This document shows positions 54,254-62,412 of a stretch of 64,000 bases of DNA, in pieces. Each line of letters starts with the position of its first letter. Within the stretch, counting starts at the first letter, position 1. The notes under the pieces are model-generated. The model was not told where the DNA came from, ran no database searches, and was given only the letters and a program-made list of their open reading frames with translations. The DNA comes from Flavobacterium hungaricum (GTDB lineage Bacteria; Bacteroidota; Bacteroidia; Flavobacteriales; Flavobacteriaceae), in the NCBI RefSeq assembly GCF_015182285.1, contig NZ_PRDM01000002.1, forward strand, positions 868,001 to 932,000. Reading direction: 5' to 3'. Position numbers and translations under genes: made by a program.

Positions 54254-54691
54254 TTATATTTGTTTAAACATTAAATAATGTTCTCCAACATCTTTAATAT
54301 CGAAAGGTTCTCCAGATACCTGATAATTCATTTTTCGATAAAACCCAACCGCGGCCGTTCTAGCGTTAAACCATATTAAATCAATGTTTTGATCCTTACA
54401 ATGATTTTCGCAATGTTTTACTAAGGCTTCTCCAAAACCTTTTTTTTGGTGATTATCCAGCACTGCCATGCCGCGAATCTGTGCTTGGTTTTCGGCAGCA
54501 AATATAGGATTGATTTGTTTGAATAACGAAATAATTCCTGTTAATTCTTTATTTTCAAATAATCCGAAATGTGTTGTTGTGGGTAAATCATCGCCTTCAA
54601 AGATGCAGCTTTCAATTGGTCTGTTTGGTCTAAGAACAGGCTGGCGTACTGAATAAGTTTCTTGAGACGAGATTTCTTTAATGGTATTCAT
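54254..54691 (-). CDS. GNAT family N-acetyltransferase
   Basis: This 145-residue acetyltransferase has the acetyl-CoA motif A in AQIRGMAVLDNHQKKGFGEAL (RGMAVLDNHQKKGFG) followed by LVKHCENHCKDQNI, and the C-terminal strand GFYRKMNYQVSGEPFDI. It is cytoplasmic. The substrate cannot be inferred. It lies directly upstream (2-nt gap) of the YcbB-type L,D-transpeptidase gene, so the two are likely co-transcribed; a functional link is uncertain. Confidence 0.9.
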   Translation of the reverse strand: MNTIKEISSQETYSVRQPVLRPNRPIESCIFEGDDLPTTTHFGLFENKELTGIISLFKQINPIFAAENQAQIRGMAVLDNHQKKGFGEALVKHCENHCKDQNIDLIWFNARTAAVGFYRKMNYQVSGEPFDIKDVGEHYLMFKQI

Positions 54692-54807
54692 AAAATTGAT
54701 AAAATAAATGAATTTATAACTTTTTAATTTTAAATTAGTTATAAATAATTGTTGTTTTTAATTGAATTTTTTTGCAAAAATACTTGTTTTGAACTGAACT
54801 TTCTCCT

Positions 54808-54815
54808 TATATTTG
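54808..54815 (+). promoter_or_regulatory. -7 element upstream of tRNA-Gly(TCC) copy 1
   Basis: TATATTTG matches TANNTTTG and is 10 nt before the tRNA. An upstream TTTTG at 54787-54791 is a plausible -33 element, 16 nt away. Confidence 0.55.
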
Positions 54816-54825
54816 CACCACCAAT

Positions 54826-54898
<73 letters not shown>

Positions 54899-54984
54899 CT
54901 AAAAAATTGAACTTTTAAAGTTTAGATTTTTTTGTCAAAAATAAATAATTTTTGATTTTTATTTTTTAATAATAAAAAATTATT

Positions 54985-54992
54985 TATATTTG
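54985..54992 (+). promoter_or_regulatory. -7 element upstream of tRNA-Gly(TCC) copy 2
   Basis: TATATTTG, 12 nt before the second tRNA. The sequence TATATTTGCACC is shared with the first copy, so the duplication appears to include the core promoter. No -33 element was identified at the right distance. Confidence 0.5.
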
Positions 54993-55004
54993 CACCCTGT
55001 TAAT

Positions 55005-55077
<73 letters not shown>

Positions 55078-55081
55078 CTTC

Positions 55082-55113
55082 AAAAGCCTCAAACATTGTT
55101 TGAGGCTTTTTTG
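55082..55113 (+). terminator. Rho-independent terminator after the tRNA-Gly pair
   Basis: AAAAGCCTCAAA, a short loop and TTTGAGGCTTTTTT form a strong hairpin with a T tail. Confidence 0.88.
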
Positions 55114-55129
55114 TTTTTTTGTTTTTTTA

Positions 55130-55211
55130 AAACCATATAAGTGATATAATTTAAATAAGCTTTTCTGAAAGCTGTATTATTTAAATAGAAATTATATCAC
55201 TTATATGGTTT
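55130..55211. repeat. Dispersed motif as an inverted repeat, copy 3
   Basis: AAACCATATAAGTGATATAA with TTT (55130-55152) and its exact complement AAATTATATCACTTATATGG with TTT (55189-55211) form a 23-bp perfect inverted repeat. The inner ~36 nt add an AGCTTTTCTGAAAGCT hairpin. It sits 5 nt from the pepE stop codon and may also stop that transcript. Confidence 0.8.
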
Positions 55212-55215
55212 GAGA

Positions 55216-55923
55216 TTATTTCAAGTCACTCAAATCGCTTTCTGGTGCTAATTCTTGTGGTTCTTTATTTTGAGTAAACAATCTAGCCGATAAATTTCCT
55301 TTTAAAGTGATTTTGTCGCCTTTTACTTCCAGCCAGCTTCCTTCTCTTAAACCTAAAACAGGAATAGCGTTAAAAGCGTGAAATTCTTTGATTCTGGTTT
55401 CGCGCGTTTCTCCCATATGTTTAGACTGCAGGTCAGCATCTAAATAATGCGGATTAATGTTGAATGGAATTAATCCTAAGGTTTGAAAACTTGGAGGGTA
55501 AATAATAGGCATGTCGTTTGTGGTCTGCATCGACAAACCGCAAATGTTGCTTCCTGCACTGGAACCCAAATAAGGCGTGCCATTTTTTACGGTTTCAGAA
55601 AGTAATTGCATTACATTGTTTTTGTAAAGCTGTGTAACCAATAAAAAAGTGTTTCCTCCTCCTGTAAATATTCCTTCTGCATTTTTTACAGCATCCTGCG
55701 GATTTTCAAATTCATGAATGCCTCTCACGTCAATTCCGATCGAACTAAATACTTGCGCGGCTTTTTGAGTGTATTCGTCATGAGATATGCCGCCGGGTCT
55801 TGCGTAAGGAATAAAAAGCAGGTTTTTGCAATTTTTAAAATGCTCTTGTAAAGTTGGGAGCAGGTATTCTAAGTAACTGCCGCCGTGCAGTGTTGAGGTG
55901 CTGGCAATAAGGATATTTTTCAT
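55216..55923 (-). CDS. pepE: Dipeptidase E (peptidase S51)
   Basis: This 235-residue cytoplasmic serine peptidase cleaves Asp-Xaa dipeptides. It has the class-I glutamine-amidotransferase-like fold with the nucleophile in GSSAGSNICGLS (about residue 121). The IFTGGGNTFLLV motif and NPHYLDADLQSKHMGETRE with a catalytic His/Glu set are also present. The length matches PepE. The stop codon is next to a long inverted repeat. Confidence 0.93.
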   Translation of the reverse strand: MKNILIASTSTLHGGSYLEYLLPTLQEHFKNCKNLLFIPYARPGGISHDEYTQKAAQVFSSIGIDVRGIHEFENPQDAVKNAEGIFTGGGNTFLLVTQLYKNNVMQLLSETVKNGTPYLGSSAGSNICGLSMQTTNDMPIIYPPSFQTLGLIPFNINPHYLDADLQSKHMGETRETRIKEFHAFNAIPVLGLREGSWLEVKGDKITLKGNLSARLFTQNKEPQELAPESDLSDLK

Positions 55924-56086
55924 GATTGTAATCGCTGATTTATGTTCGCTAAAGGTATTAAAATCTCTCTTTTTGAGATCTTTTTTGCTGTTTTAATTAA
56001 CATATTTTTACCATGTTCTTAATACTATATTTGGAACACATTAAGATATTTTTACGCTTTTAAGAATTCCTTTAAATTATTTTGTC

Positions 56087-56854
56087 TTGATTAAGAAAAT
56101 CACTTGTTTTTTGCTTGTTACCGCTATTCAATCTGTTTGGTGCCAAACCGACGAACGTTTGCTTATAAACGGGAAAATTACCTCCAATACTTCAGATTTA
56201 GAGGGTGTTTACGTGATTAATGCGCAAACAGAAGCGACTGTAACTACTGATGCTTCTGGTGCTTTTTCGATTTTAGCAAAGCCAGAAGATGTTTTGGTTT
56301 TTTCTTCAGTTAGTTTTAAAGAAAAACGAGTTAAACTGGTCTTAGAAAATTTTTCGGATCTTAATTTTAGCGTAAAGCTAAGTATGGTGATGTATCAGCT
56401 AGAAGAGGTTATTGTCAAGAAATATGATAATATTAATGCGGTTTCGTTAGGTATTGTGCCGCAGGGACAAAAACATTACACAGAGGCAGAGCGAAAATTA
56501 CATACTGCAACAGCATTAAATGCAACTGCTAATGCTGGCGGAATGGTTGGCGGATCGATTTCGGCTGATCCTTTACTGAATTTTTTCTCAGGCAGAACCG
56601 CTATGCTTAAAAAAGAGGTTGAGGTAGAAAAGAAAGAATTTTTTATGAAGCTTTTAGAAAAAATGTTTACTTGGGAGCATTTTGTAGAACGCTTAAAAAT
56701 ACCTGCCGAATACGTTAAGGGATTTGAATATTATGCAGTAGAGAATGATAAATTCACCAAGATTTTAAATTCAAAAAATAAAACATCAACAGAATTTTTG
56801 CTGGGTGAGCTGGCAGTTAAATACAAAGAATTAATTGCAGGTGAAATCAAGTAA
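56087..56854 (+). CDS. Exported protein with CarboxypepD_reg-like domain (paralog 1 of 3)
   Basis: This 255-residue precursor has a signal peptide (1-19, ending VWCQ). A carboxypeptidase regulatory-like beta-sandwich follows (about residues 27-110: VYVINAQTEATVTTDASGAFSI, i.e. VYVINAQTEA and DASGAFSILA, then LEEVIVKK). The C-terminal half shares SGRTAMLKKEVEVEKKE, RLKIPAEYVKGF and NSKNKT with the next gene. The start is TTG, because no upstream ATG gives a signal peptide. There is no TonB barrel. It is the first gene of a tight five-gene operon ending in an M1 peptidase. Function unknown. Confidence 0.75.
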   Translation: MIKKITCFLLVTAIQSVWCQTDERLLINGKITSNTSDLEGVYVINAQTEATVTTDASGAFSILAKPEDVLVFSSVSFKEKRVKLVLENFSDLNFSVKLSMVMYQLEEVIVKKYDNINAVSLGIVPQGQKHYTEAERKLHTATALNATANAGGMVGGSISADPLLNFFSGRTAMLKKEVEVEKKEFFMKLLEKMFTWEHFVERLKIPAEYVKGFEYYAVENDKFTKILNSKNKTSTEFLLGELAVKYKELIAGEIK

Positions 56855-57569
56855 TAAAATAATAATTGTCCTTTTTTTATTTTTTGTTCAAATAAGCTTT
56901 GGACAGAAAACAGTATCAAAAGAATTGTTGGGAAGGATATTAGAGCAGTCTTCGGTTGTTGAGGGGGTGAATATCATCAATAACACTACGCAGGTTACCG
57001 CAGTTTCTGATGCTGACGGGAATTTTGCTATTGCAGTTCGTGAGGGAGATGTTTTGGTTTTTTCTGCTGTTAATCTTGAGCCCTTAAAACATCGAATAAC
57101 TGCTGAAGATCTGAATATGAGTGTTATTGTTTTTAAAATGACTGCTAAAGAAATCGAATTAAAAGAAGTCGTTGTAAATGAAAATGCACACATAACGGCA
57201 GAGAATTTAGGGATTATTCCGCACGGGCAAAAGAAGTATACTCCTGCAGAACGAAAATTGTATACTGCAAATTCAACTTCTGTAGATAAGATTTTAAACT
57301 CAATTTCTGGGCGTACTGCAATGCTGAAAAAGGAGGTAAATGTGGAGAAAAAAGAAGCTCTTTTTAGGAAACTGGAATATCTTTTTGATGAGAATTATTA
57401 CACTGATCGTTTGAAGATACCTGTAGATTATATAAAAGGATTTCAATTATTTTGTGTAGATGATGCCGAATTTGCTGTATCTTTGAATACAAAGAACAAA
57501 ACAATGAGTATGTTTTTGATCACAGATTTAGCAAGAAAATATCTAACAATTCTCGAAAATGAAAAATAA
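56841..57569 (+). CDS. Exported protein with CarboxypepD_reg-like domain (paralog 2 of 3)
   Basis: This 242-residue precursor (signal peptide to about 22, ending SFGQ) is a clear paralog of the preceding protein. Shared blocks are VSDADGNFAIAVREGDVLVFS, read as DADGNFAI and GDVLVFSAVN; then IELKEVVV, LGIIPHGQKKYTPAERKLYTA, read as LGIIPHGQKKYT, SGRTAMLKKEVNVEKKE and DRLKIPVDYIKGFQ. The start is taken as GTG 56841, which overlaps the upstream stop by 14 nt. A TTG two codons earlier would also work. The overlap implies translational coupling. Confidence 0.75.
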   Translation: MKSSNKIIIVLFLFFVQISFGQKTVSKELLGRILEQSSVVEGVNIINNTTQVTAVSDADGNFAIAVREGDVLVFSAVNLEPLKHRITAEDLNMSVIVFKMTAKEIELKEVVVNENAHITAENLGIIPHGQKKYTPAERKLYTANSTSVDKILNSISGRTAMLKKEVNVEKKEALFRKLEYLFDENYYTDRLKIPVDYIKGFQLFCVDDAEFAVSLNTKNKTMSMFLITDLARKYLTILENEK

Positions 57570-58314
57570 TTTAGTTATACTCGTTGTAAGCTTATTTTGT
57601 CAAATTATATTAGGGCAAAACGCTTCGCGAAAACCTCTGCACGGACAGGTAAAAAATGATTTTCTAGCAATAGAAAGCGGTTATGTAATGAATATTAATG
57701 CAAATGTCAGAACTTTTATAGGTTCGGGAGGTTTGTTCGATATAATGGCGCGGCCAAAAGACACCTTGTTGTTTTCTGGTTTAGCATTTCAGTCTAAAAA
57801 GATTGTACTAACAGAGAAAGATTGTGCTGAAGTTTTGTTTATTGCAAAACTGGATTTAGTAAGCAATCAATTGAAAGAGGTTGTTGTTCATAAAGAATTA
57901 AAAGTAAAATCATTGCAGGGCGGTTCTCAGAAAATTGTAGACATGCAGTTTGAAGATGATTTGCAATCCAGTCCAGAAAACAAAGTGAGTTTGTCGGATC
58001 AGACTATTAAGTACGGAATGGATTTTGTCCGAATCTTTAAAGATGTTAAAAAGGCTTTGAGGAAAAACGACGAGATAAAGGAGGAAGCTATATCGGATAT
58101 CGCCTTTACAGAATATGCAAAAGATAATTTTACTAAAGATTTCTTTACTAAAACGTTAAGCTTGAAACCAGACGAAATTGAATTGTTTCTGATGTATTGT
58201 TCTAATGATCCTCAGTCTAAACAATTGGTAAAACCAGATCAGAAATTTGAGTTAATAGATTTTATGATTAATAAAAATAAAGAATTCAAGAAGGCCGAAG
58301 TTACCCACAAATGA
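57559..58314 (+). CDS. Exported protein with CarboxypepD_reg-like domain (paralog 3 of 3, divergent)
   Basis: This 251-residue precursor (signal peptide to about 19, ILGQ) starts at an ATG that overlaps the previous gene by 11 nt. The N-terminal half keeps the regulatory-like fold (IESGYVMNINANVRTF, DIMARPKDTLLFSGLAFQ, LKEVVVHKEL). The C-terminal half has diverged and lacks the SGRTAMLKKE block, carrying instead FVRIFKDVKKALRKND and LKPDEIELFLMYC. It shares a 4-nt ATGA overlap with the DUF6702 gene. Probably periplasmic or outer-membrane associated. Confidence 0.75.
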   Translation: MKNNLVILVVSLFCQIILGQNASRKPLHGQVKNDFLAIESGYVMNINANVRTFIGSGGLFDIMARPKDTLLFSGLAFQSKKIVLTEKDCAEVLFIAKLDLVSNQLKEVVVHKELKVKSLQGGSQKIVDMQFEDDLQSSPENKVSLSDQTIKYGMDFVRIFKDVKKALRKNDEIKEEAISDIAFTEYAKDNFTKDFFTKTLSLKPDEIELFLMYCSNDPQSKQLVKPDQKFELIDFMINKNKEFKKAEVTHK

Positions 58315-58817
58315 AAAAGAAATTAGTTTACAGTCTGCTGGCGTTGGTGTTTTTTTTGTCTTCGTCTTTTACTTTTCATAAATTTTATGTGGGGGTTTTT
58401 CAAGTAAATTACGCCTCCGAAAAAAAAATGCTTCAAATTACTTCGAGGATTTTTATAGATGATTTGAATAATGCAATGGAAAAAAAGTACCACAAAAAAA
58501 CTTTTGTCGGTACTGATAAAGAAACGCAGGCAGATGTAGATTTGTTGAAAAAATACCTTTCAGAACATTTTTTGATCAAAGTTAACGGGCAATCAAAAGG
58601 CATTACTTTTTTGTCTAAAGAGGTAGAAGCAGGCGATGTTTTGGTTTGTTATTCCAGAATAAAAGAGGTTGATAAATTCAAAACCTTAGAAATCTCAAAT
58701 ACCATTTTAGTGGACTGGAATGCTGAACAGCAAAATATTACACATGTCTCGGCATTTGATACCAAAAAGAGTGTTCTTTTTACAGATTCATCAAGGAAAG
58801 AAGTGTTAAAGTACTAA
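58311..58817 (+). CDS. DUF6702 family exported protein
   Basis: This 168-residue precursor has a signal peptide (about 1-22). The DUF6702-like pattern follows: TFHKFYVGVFQVNYASEKK, LQITSRIFIDDLNNAM, then VNGQSKGITFLSKEVE and TILVDWNAEQQNI. The family is typical of Flavobacteriia and is regularly found next to an M1 peptidase gene, as here (67 nt upstream of it). It starts within the stop of the preceding paralog gene. Role unknown; probably an accessory envelope factor. Confidence 0.8.
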   Translation: MKKKLVYSLLALVFFLSSSFTFHKFYVGVFQVNYASEKKMLQITSRIFIDDLNNAMEKKYHKKTFVGTDKETQADVDLLKKYLSEHFLIKVNGQSKGITFLSKEVEAGDVLVCYSRIKEVDKFKTLEISNTILVDWNAEQQNITHVSAFDTKKSVLFTDSSRKEVLKY

Positions 58818-58884
58818 TCAATAGTTAAAATCATTATTATAATTACTATTTTCACACCCTAGATAAAATTACCATTAAATTTTT

Positions 58885-61122
58885 ATGAAAAAACTTTCAT
58901 TATTGTTACTTTTTCCTGCAATGTTGGCAGCTCAGGAAAAAGCCCCTACTTCAAAGCAGCAAGGAAAATACGATACTAACAAATTTAGCCAGATGTATGA
59001 TCTTTTGGCTACGCCAAATATGTTTCGTACAGCATCTGGAGCTCCAGGTCCAGCTTATTACCAGCAGCAGGCAGATTATAAAATCGATGTTGAGCTAGAT
59101 GATAAAAACTCAAAATTAAGTGGTTTTGAAACCATAACATACACCAATAATTCACCAGACAGTCTGGAGTATTTATGGATGCAGTTGGATCAGAATCAAG
59201 CTAGAGCCAATACACAAACTTCATTGGCTGAAAGCGACAAAATCAATCAGGTGCTGCCATTAGAAGGTTTTTCTACTAAATATTTAAAAAAAGATCTAGA
59301 ACGCGGTTTTAATATCGAGCAGGTAAAAGATGCAAAAGGGAGTTCGATGTCTTATACGATCAACGAAACAATGATGCGTATCAATTTGACTACACCTTTA
59401 AAACCGGGAGAAAAAATCTCTTTTTCTGTAAAATGGTGGTATAACATCAATAATTATAGGAAAGAAGGCGGACGTTCTGGATATGAATTATTTGAGAAAG
59501 ACGGCAATAAATTATATGTAATTGCTCAGTTTTATCCAAGAATGGCGGTTTACAATGATGTAGAAGGTTGGCAGAATATGCAGTTCTGGGGAAGTGGAGA
59601 ATTTGCGCTTCCTTTTGGAAATTTTGATGTAAATATTACAGTTCCTGCCGATCACGTAATCGATGCTACAGGAGAATTAACCAATAGAAGCGAAGTTTTT
59701 ACTGCAGAACAGGTAAAACGTTACGAGCAGGCTCAAAAATCATTTGATAAACCTGTCGTTATTGTAACGCAGGCAGAAGCAGAAGCTGCAGAAAAAGGTT
59801 TTTCTGAAAAGAAAAAAACATGGAAATTCAGCGCGAAAAATGTTCGTGATTTCGGAATTGCTTCTTCAAGAAAATTCATTTACGATGCAATGGCTGTAAA
59901 ATTGAATAACAAAGTAGTAATGGCAGAATCGGTTTATCCTAAAGAAGCCAATCCGCTTTGGGGAGAAACTTCGACTATGACTGTTGCACATACTTTAAAA
60001 AGTTATTCATCACATACATTTGATTATCCTTATCCAAAAGCAGTTTCTGTTTCGGCAGAAGACCAAGGTATGGAATATCCAATGATCTGTTGGAATTACG
60101 GTCGTCCAGACGAAAATGGAGTAACGAGTAAAGAGGTTAAAAACGGAATGATCGGTGTTGTTATTCACGAAGTTGGACACAACTTTTTCCCGATGATTGT
60201 AAATTCAGACGAACGTCAGTGGACTTGGATGGACGAAGGCTTAAATTCGTTTTTAGAATATTTAGCAGAACAGGAATTAGATCCGACTTTTCCTTCAAGA
60301 AGAGGGCCTGCAAAAAATATTGTTCCGTACATGAGCGGTGATCAAAAGTTTTTGGAGCCGATTATGTCTAACTCTGAAACGATTCACCAATTTGGAAATA
60401 ATGCTTACGGAAAACCTGCAACAGGTTTGAACATTATGAGAGAGGTAGTAATGGGAAGAGAGTTGTTTGACCATGCTTTTAGAACTTATGCAAACAGATG
60501 GAAATTCAAACATCCAACACCGGAAGATTTCTTTAGAACAATGGAAGATGCTTCGGCAGTAGATTTGGATTGGTTCATTAGAGGCTGGTTTTACTCAACA
60601 GATTTTGTTGATATTGCCATCAATAGTGTTAAACAATATTATGTTTCAGAAACGCCGACAGCTGACTTAAAAGATGTAAAAGTAAGAAAAGGACGTTTCG
60701 GATTCGAAAAAGGACCATTTGTATATTTAGTTTCTGGAGATAGTAATGAGGTAAATTCTGCAGCAAAAAAAGCATTAAAATTAACAGATGTAAAAACTTT
60801 AGCAGAATATGTAGATCAAACTTTCTCTGCTCAGGATAAAGCAAATATTAAATCTCCTAAGTACTTTTACGAAGTAGAATTTTCTAAACCAGGCGGTATG
60901 ATTATGCCGATTTTAGTTGAGATTACATACGAAGACGGTACTAAAGACAATTATCAATATCCTGCTCAAATCTGGAGAAAGGGTAATGAAACCGCTAGAA
61001 AAGTATATGCTACAACCAAAGCAATTAAGAATATTCAAATTGACCCGAAATTGCTGACTGCAGATATTGATGTAACAAACAATTCTTGGCCAAAAGCAGA
61101 GACAAAGTCAAAATTTGACTAA
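58885..61122 (+). CDS. M1 family zinc metallopeptidase
   Basis: This 745-residue exported peptidase (signal peptide 1-15, MLAAQ) has an N-terminal beta domain with YKIDVELDDKNSKLSGFETI, read as DVELDDKNSKLSGFE. The catalytic domain has HEVGH at residues 428-432 with the zinc-ligand Glu451 in WMDEGLNSF (HExxH-x18-E). Long insertions and a C-terminal segment follow. The lack of a clear GAMEN motif (here DQGMEYPM) is typical for this Bacteroidota subgroup. It is probably an aminopeptidase of the periplasm or surface. It closes the operon that starts at 56087. Confidence 0.93.
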   Translation: MKKLSLLLLFPAMLAAQEKAPTSKQQGKYDTNKFSQMYDLLATPNMFRTASGAPGPAYYQQQADYKIDVELDDKNSKLSGFETITYTNNSPDSLEYLWMQLDQNQARANTQTSLAESDKINQVLPLEGFSTKYLKKDLERGFNIEQVKDAKGSSMSYTINETMMRINLTTPLKPGEKISFSVKWWYNINNYRKEGGRSGYELFEKDGNKLYVIAQFYPRMAVYNDVEGWQNMQFWGSGEFALPFGNFDVNITVPADHVIDATGELTNRSEVFTAEQVKRYEQAQKSFDKPVVIVTQAEAEAAEKGFSEKKKTWKFSAKNVRDFGIASSRKFIYDAMAVKLNNKVVMAESVYPKEANPLWGETSTMTVAHTLKSYSSHTFDYPYPKAVSVSAEDQGMEYPMICWNYGRPDENGVTSKEVKNGMIGVVIHEVGHNFFPMIVNSDERQWTWMDEGLNSFLEYLAEQELDPTFPSRRGPAKNIVPYMSGDQKFLEPIMSNSETIHQFGNNAYGKPATGLNIMREVVMGRELFDHAFRTYANRWKFKHPTPEDFFRTMEDASAVDLDWFIRGWFYSTDFVDIAINSVKQYYVSETPTADLKDVKVRKGRFGFEKGPFVYLVSGDSNEVNSAAKKALKLTDVKTLAEYVDQTFSAQDKANIKSPKYFYEVEFSKPGGMIMPILVEITYEDGTKDNYQYPAQIWRKGNETARKVYATTKAIKNIQIDPKLLTADIDVTNNSWPKAETKSKFD

Positions 61123-61140
61123 GTAAAATAAATTGATGTG

Positions 61141-61183
61141 AAAAAAGTTCATCAGGTTTGCAAAAGCCTGATGAACTTTTTCT
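61141..61183 (+). terminator. Rho-independent terminator of the M1 peptidase operon
   Basis: AAAAAGTTCATCAGG, an 8-nt loop and CCTGATGAACTTTTT form a 15-bp perfect stem with a T tail. Confidence 0.92.
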
Positions 61184-61249
61184 TTTTAGGGAAATATATT
61201 TTAAAGGACTTTTTAAGTTAATTTTAAAACTGTTCGCAGCAAAATTTAA

Positions 61250-61257
61250 TATCTTTG
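61250..61257 (+). promoter_or_regulatory. -7 element of the tatA-PAP2 unit
   Basis: TATCTTTG fits TANNTTTG and lies 21 nt before the tatA ATG. No clear -33 element was found. Confidence 0.5.
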
Positions 61258-61278
61258 CGACACACAAAATCTAAAATT

Positions 61279-61626
61279 ATGTTTGGTATAGGAGGAGGAG
61301 AATTAGTTTTTATATTATTTATAGTGCTAATGCTTTTTGGTTCAGACAAAGTGCCGGAGATTGCACGTACAATGGGTAAAGCTATGGCTCAGTTAAAAAA
61401 TGCAACAAATGATATTAAAAGTGAAATCCAGAAAGGTGCAGAAGCTAATGGTCTTGATGCAAAATCTTTGAGCGATATTACGGGTAATATCAATGCAGAA
61501 ATTAACAATGCAAAAACAAATTTGTTAGGCGATAATTCCAATTTATTAGGTGAGACGGGTAAGGAGATTGAAAAAATAAAAGAAGATATCGATTTGATTC
61601 CAGGACCTATTAAACGCCAAAGATAA
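61279..61626 (+). CDS. tatA: TatA/TatE family twin-arginine translocase component
   Basis: This 115-residue protein (from ATG 61279) begins with FGIGGGELVFILFIVLMLFG, a short transmembrane helix, then SDKVPEIARTMGKAMAQLK, the amphipathic helix. That is the TatA pattern of the twin-arginine export pore. A long, Asn/Lys-rich cytoplasmic tail follows. The eight upstream ORF codons overlap the promoter and are excluded. Its stop codon overlaps the ATG of the PAP2 gene (TAATG), so the two are translationally coupled. tatC is not in the window. Confidence 0.92.
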   Translation: MFGIGGGELVFILFIVLMLFGSDKVPEIARTMGKAMAQLKNATNDIKSEIQKGAEANGLDAKSLSDITGNINAEINNAKTNLLGDNSNLLGETGKEIEKIKEDIDLIPGPIKRQR

Positions 61627-62195
61627 TGCTAGAAAAAATAAAGGAATTTGACATCAATCTTTTGGTGTATCTTAACGGATTAGGTTCTGAAACATACGAT
61701 AAATTCTGGCTTATTATTACCAATCAATTGTATTGGACGCCTTTTTTCTTATTGTTGTTTTATCTTATTTATAAAAAGATTGGCGTAAAGCAAACGCTGT
61801 ACATTTTACTTTTTATAGCGATTTTGATTGCTTTTACAGATCAGACAACTAATTTGTTTAAACACACTTTTCAACGTCTGAGACCTTGCAATAATCCTGA
61901 TCTTAAATCAATTATTCGTATCGTTCAAGTTAGAACATCGTATAGTTTCTTTTCAGGACATGCGGCCAACACTATGGCAGTGGCAACATTTTTATTTTGG
62001 ATTTTAAGACGTCATTTTAGATATTTCGGATTTCTATTCTTATGGCCGTTAATTTTTGCTTACAGCCGTATTTATTTAGGCTTGCATTATCCAGGAGACA
62101 TTTTAACAGGATATTTGTTTGGGGCTCTTTTTGGTTCACTTCTTTATTTAGTGTATCGAAAATTAAAACCGCAGTATTTTCCAGAGAAGGTATAG
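61626..62195 (+). CDS. PAP2 superfamily phosphatase
   Basis: This 189-residue inner-membrane protein has six predicted helices and the three PAP2 motifs: KHTFQRLRP (about residues 79-87), FSGHAAN (about 115-121) and SRIYLGLHYPGD (about 146-157). These enzymes dephosphorylate lipid phosphates such as undecaprenyl diphosphate or phosphatidic acid. Its ATG overlaps the tatA stop codon, so both come from one mRNA. Whether it acts on undecaprenyl diphosphate (PgpB/BacA-like role) is unproven. Confidence 0.92.
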   Translation: MLEKIKEFDINLLVYLNGLGSETYDKFWLIITNQLYWTPFFLLLFYLIYKKIGVKQTLYILLFIAILIAFTDQTTNLFKHTFQRLRPCNNPDLKSIIRIVQVRTSYSFFSGHAANTMAVATFLFWILRRHFRYFGFLFLWPLIFAYSRIYLGLHYPGDILTGYLFGALFGSLLYLVYRKLKPQYFPEKV

Positions 62196-62256
62196 TTTTT
62201 TTAAGCTGCTAAGTTTCTGAGGAGTTTACGTAATAAGTTCTAACAAAAATATTTTA

Positions 62257-62290
62257 ATGACCTCCAGCTTCAGCTGGAGGTTTTTTTTGT
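62257..62290 (+). terminator. Rho-independent terminator
   Basis: ACCTCCAGC, a TTCA loop and GCTGGAGGTTTTTTTT form a perfect GC-rich hairpin with a T tail, about 60 nt after the PAP2 gene. Confidence 0.85.
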
Positions 62291-62299
62291 GTCCGAAAG

Positions 62300-62381
62300 A
62301 AAAGGCTTTATCCGAAACTTTTGAGTTTGGGCTAAAGCCTTTTTTGTATTTAAACCGTAATCCTCCAGCTAAAGCAGGAGG
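62300..62381. repeat. AGGCTTTA / CCTCCAGC repeat region
   Basis: AAAAGGCTTTATCC (from 62301) pairs with GGGCTAAAGCCTTTT (about 62328-62344) across a 13-nt loop. CCTCCAGCTAAAGCAGGAGG at 62362-62381 is a second small palindrome that repeats the stem of the adjacent terminator. The combination looks like a dispersed repeat with built-in hairpins; it lies in the gap between convergent genes. Confidence 0.65.
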
Positions 62382-62412
62382 CAATTGAGATTTATCAAAA
62401 AAATATTTAAAT

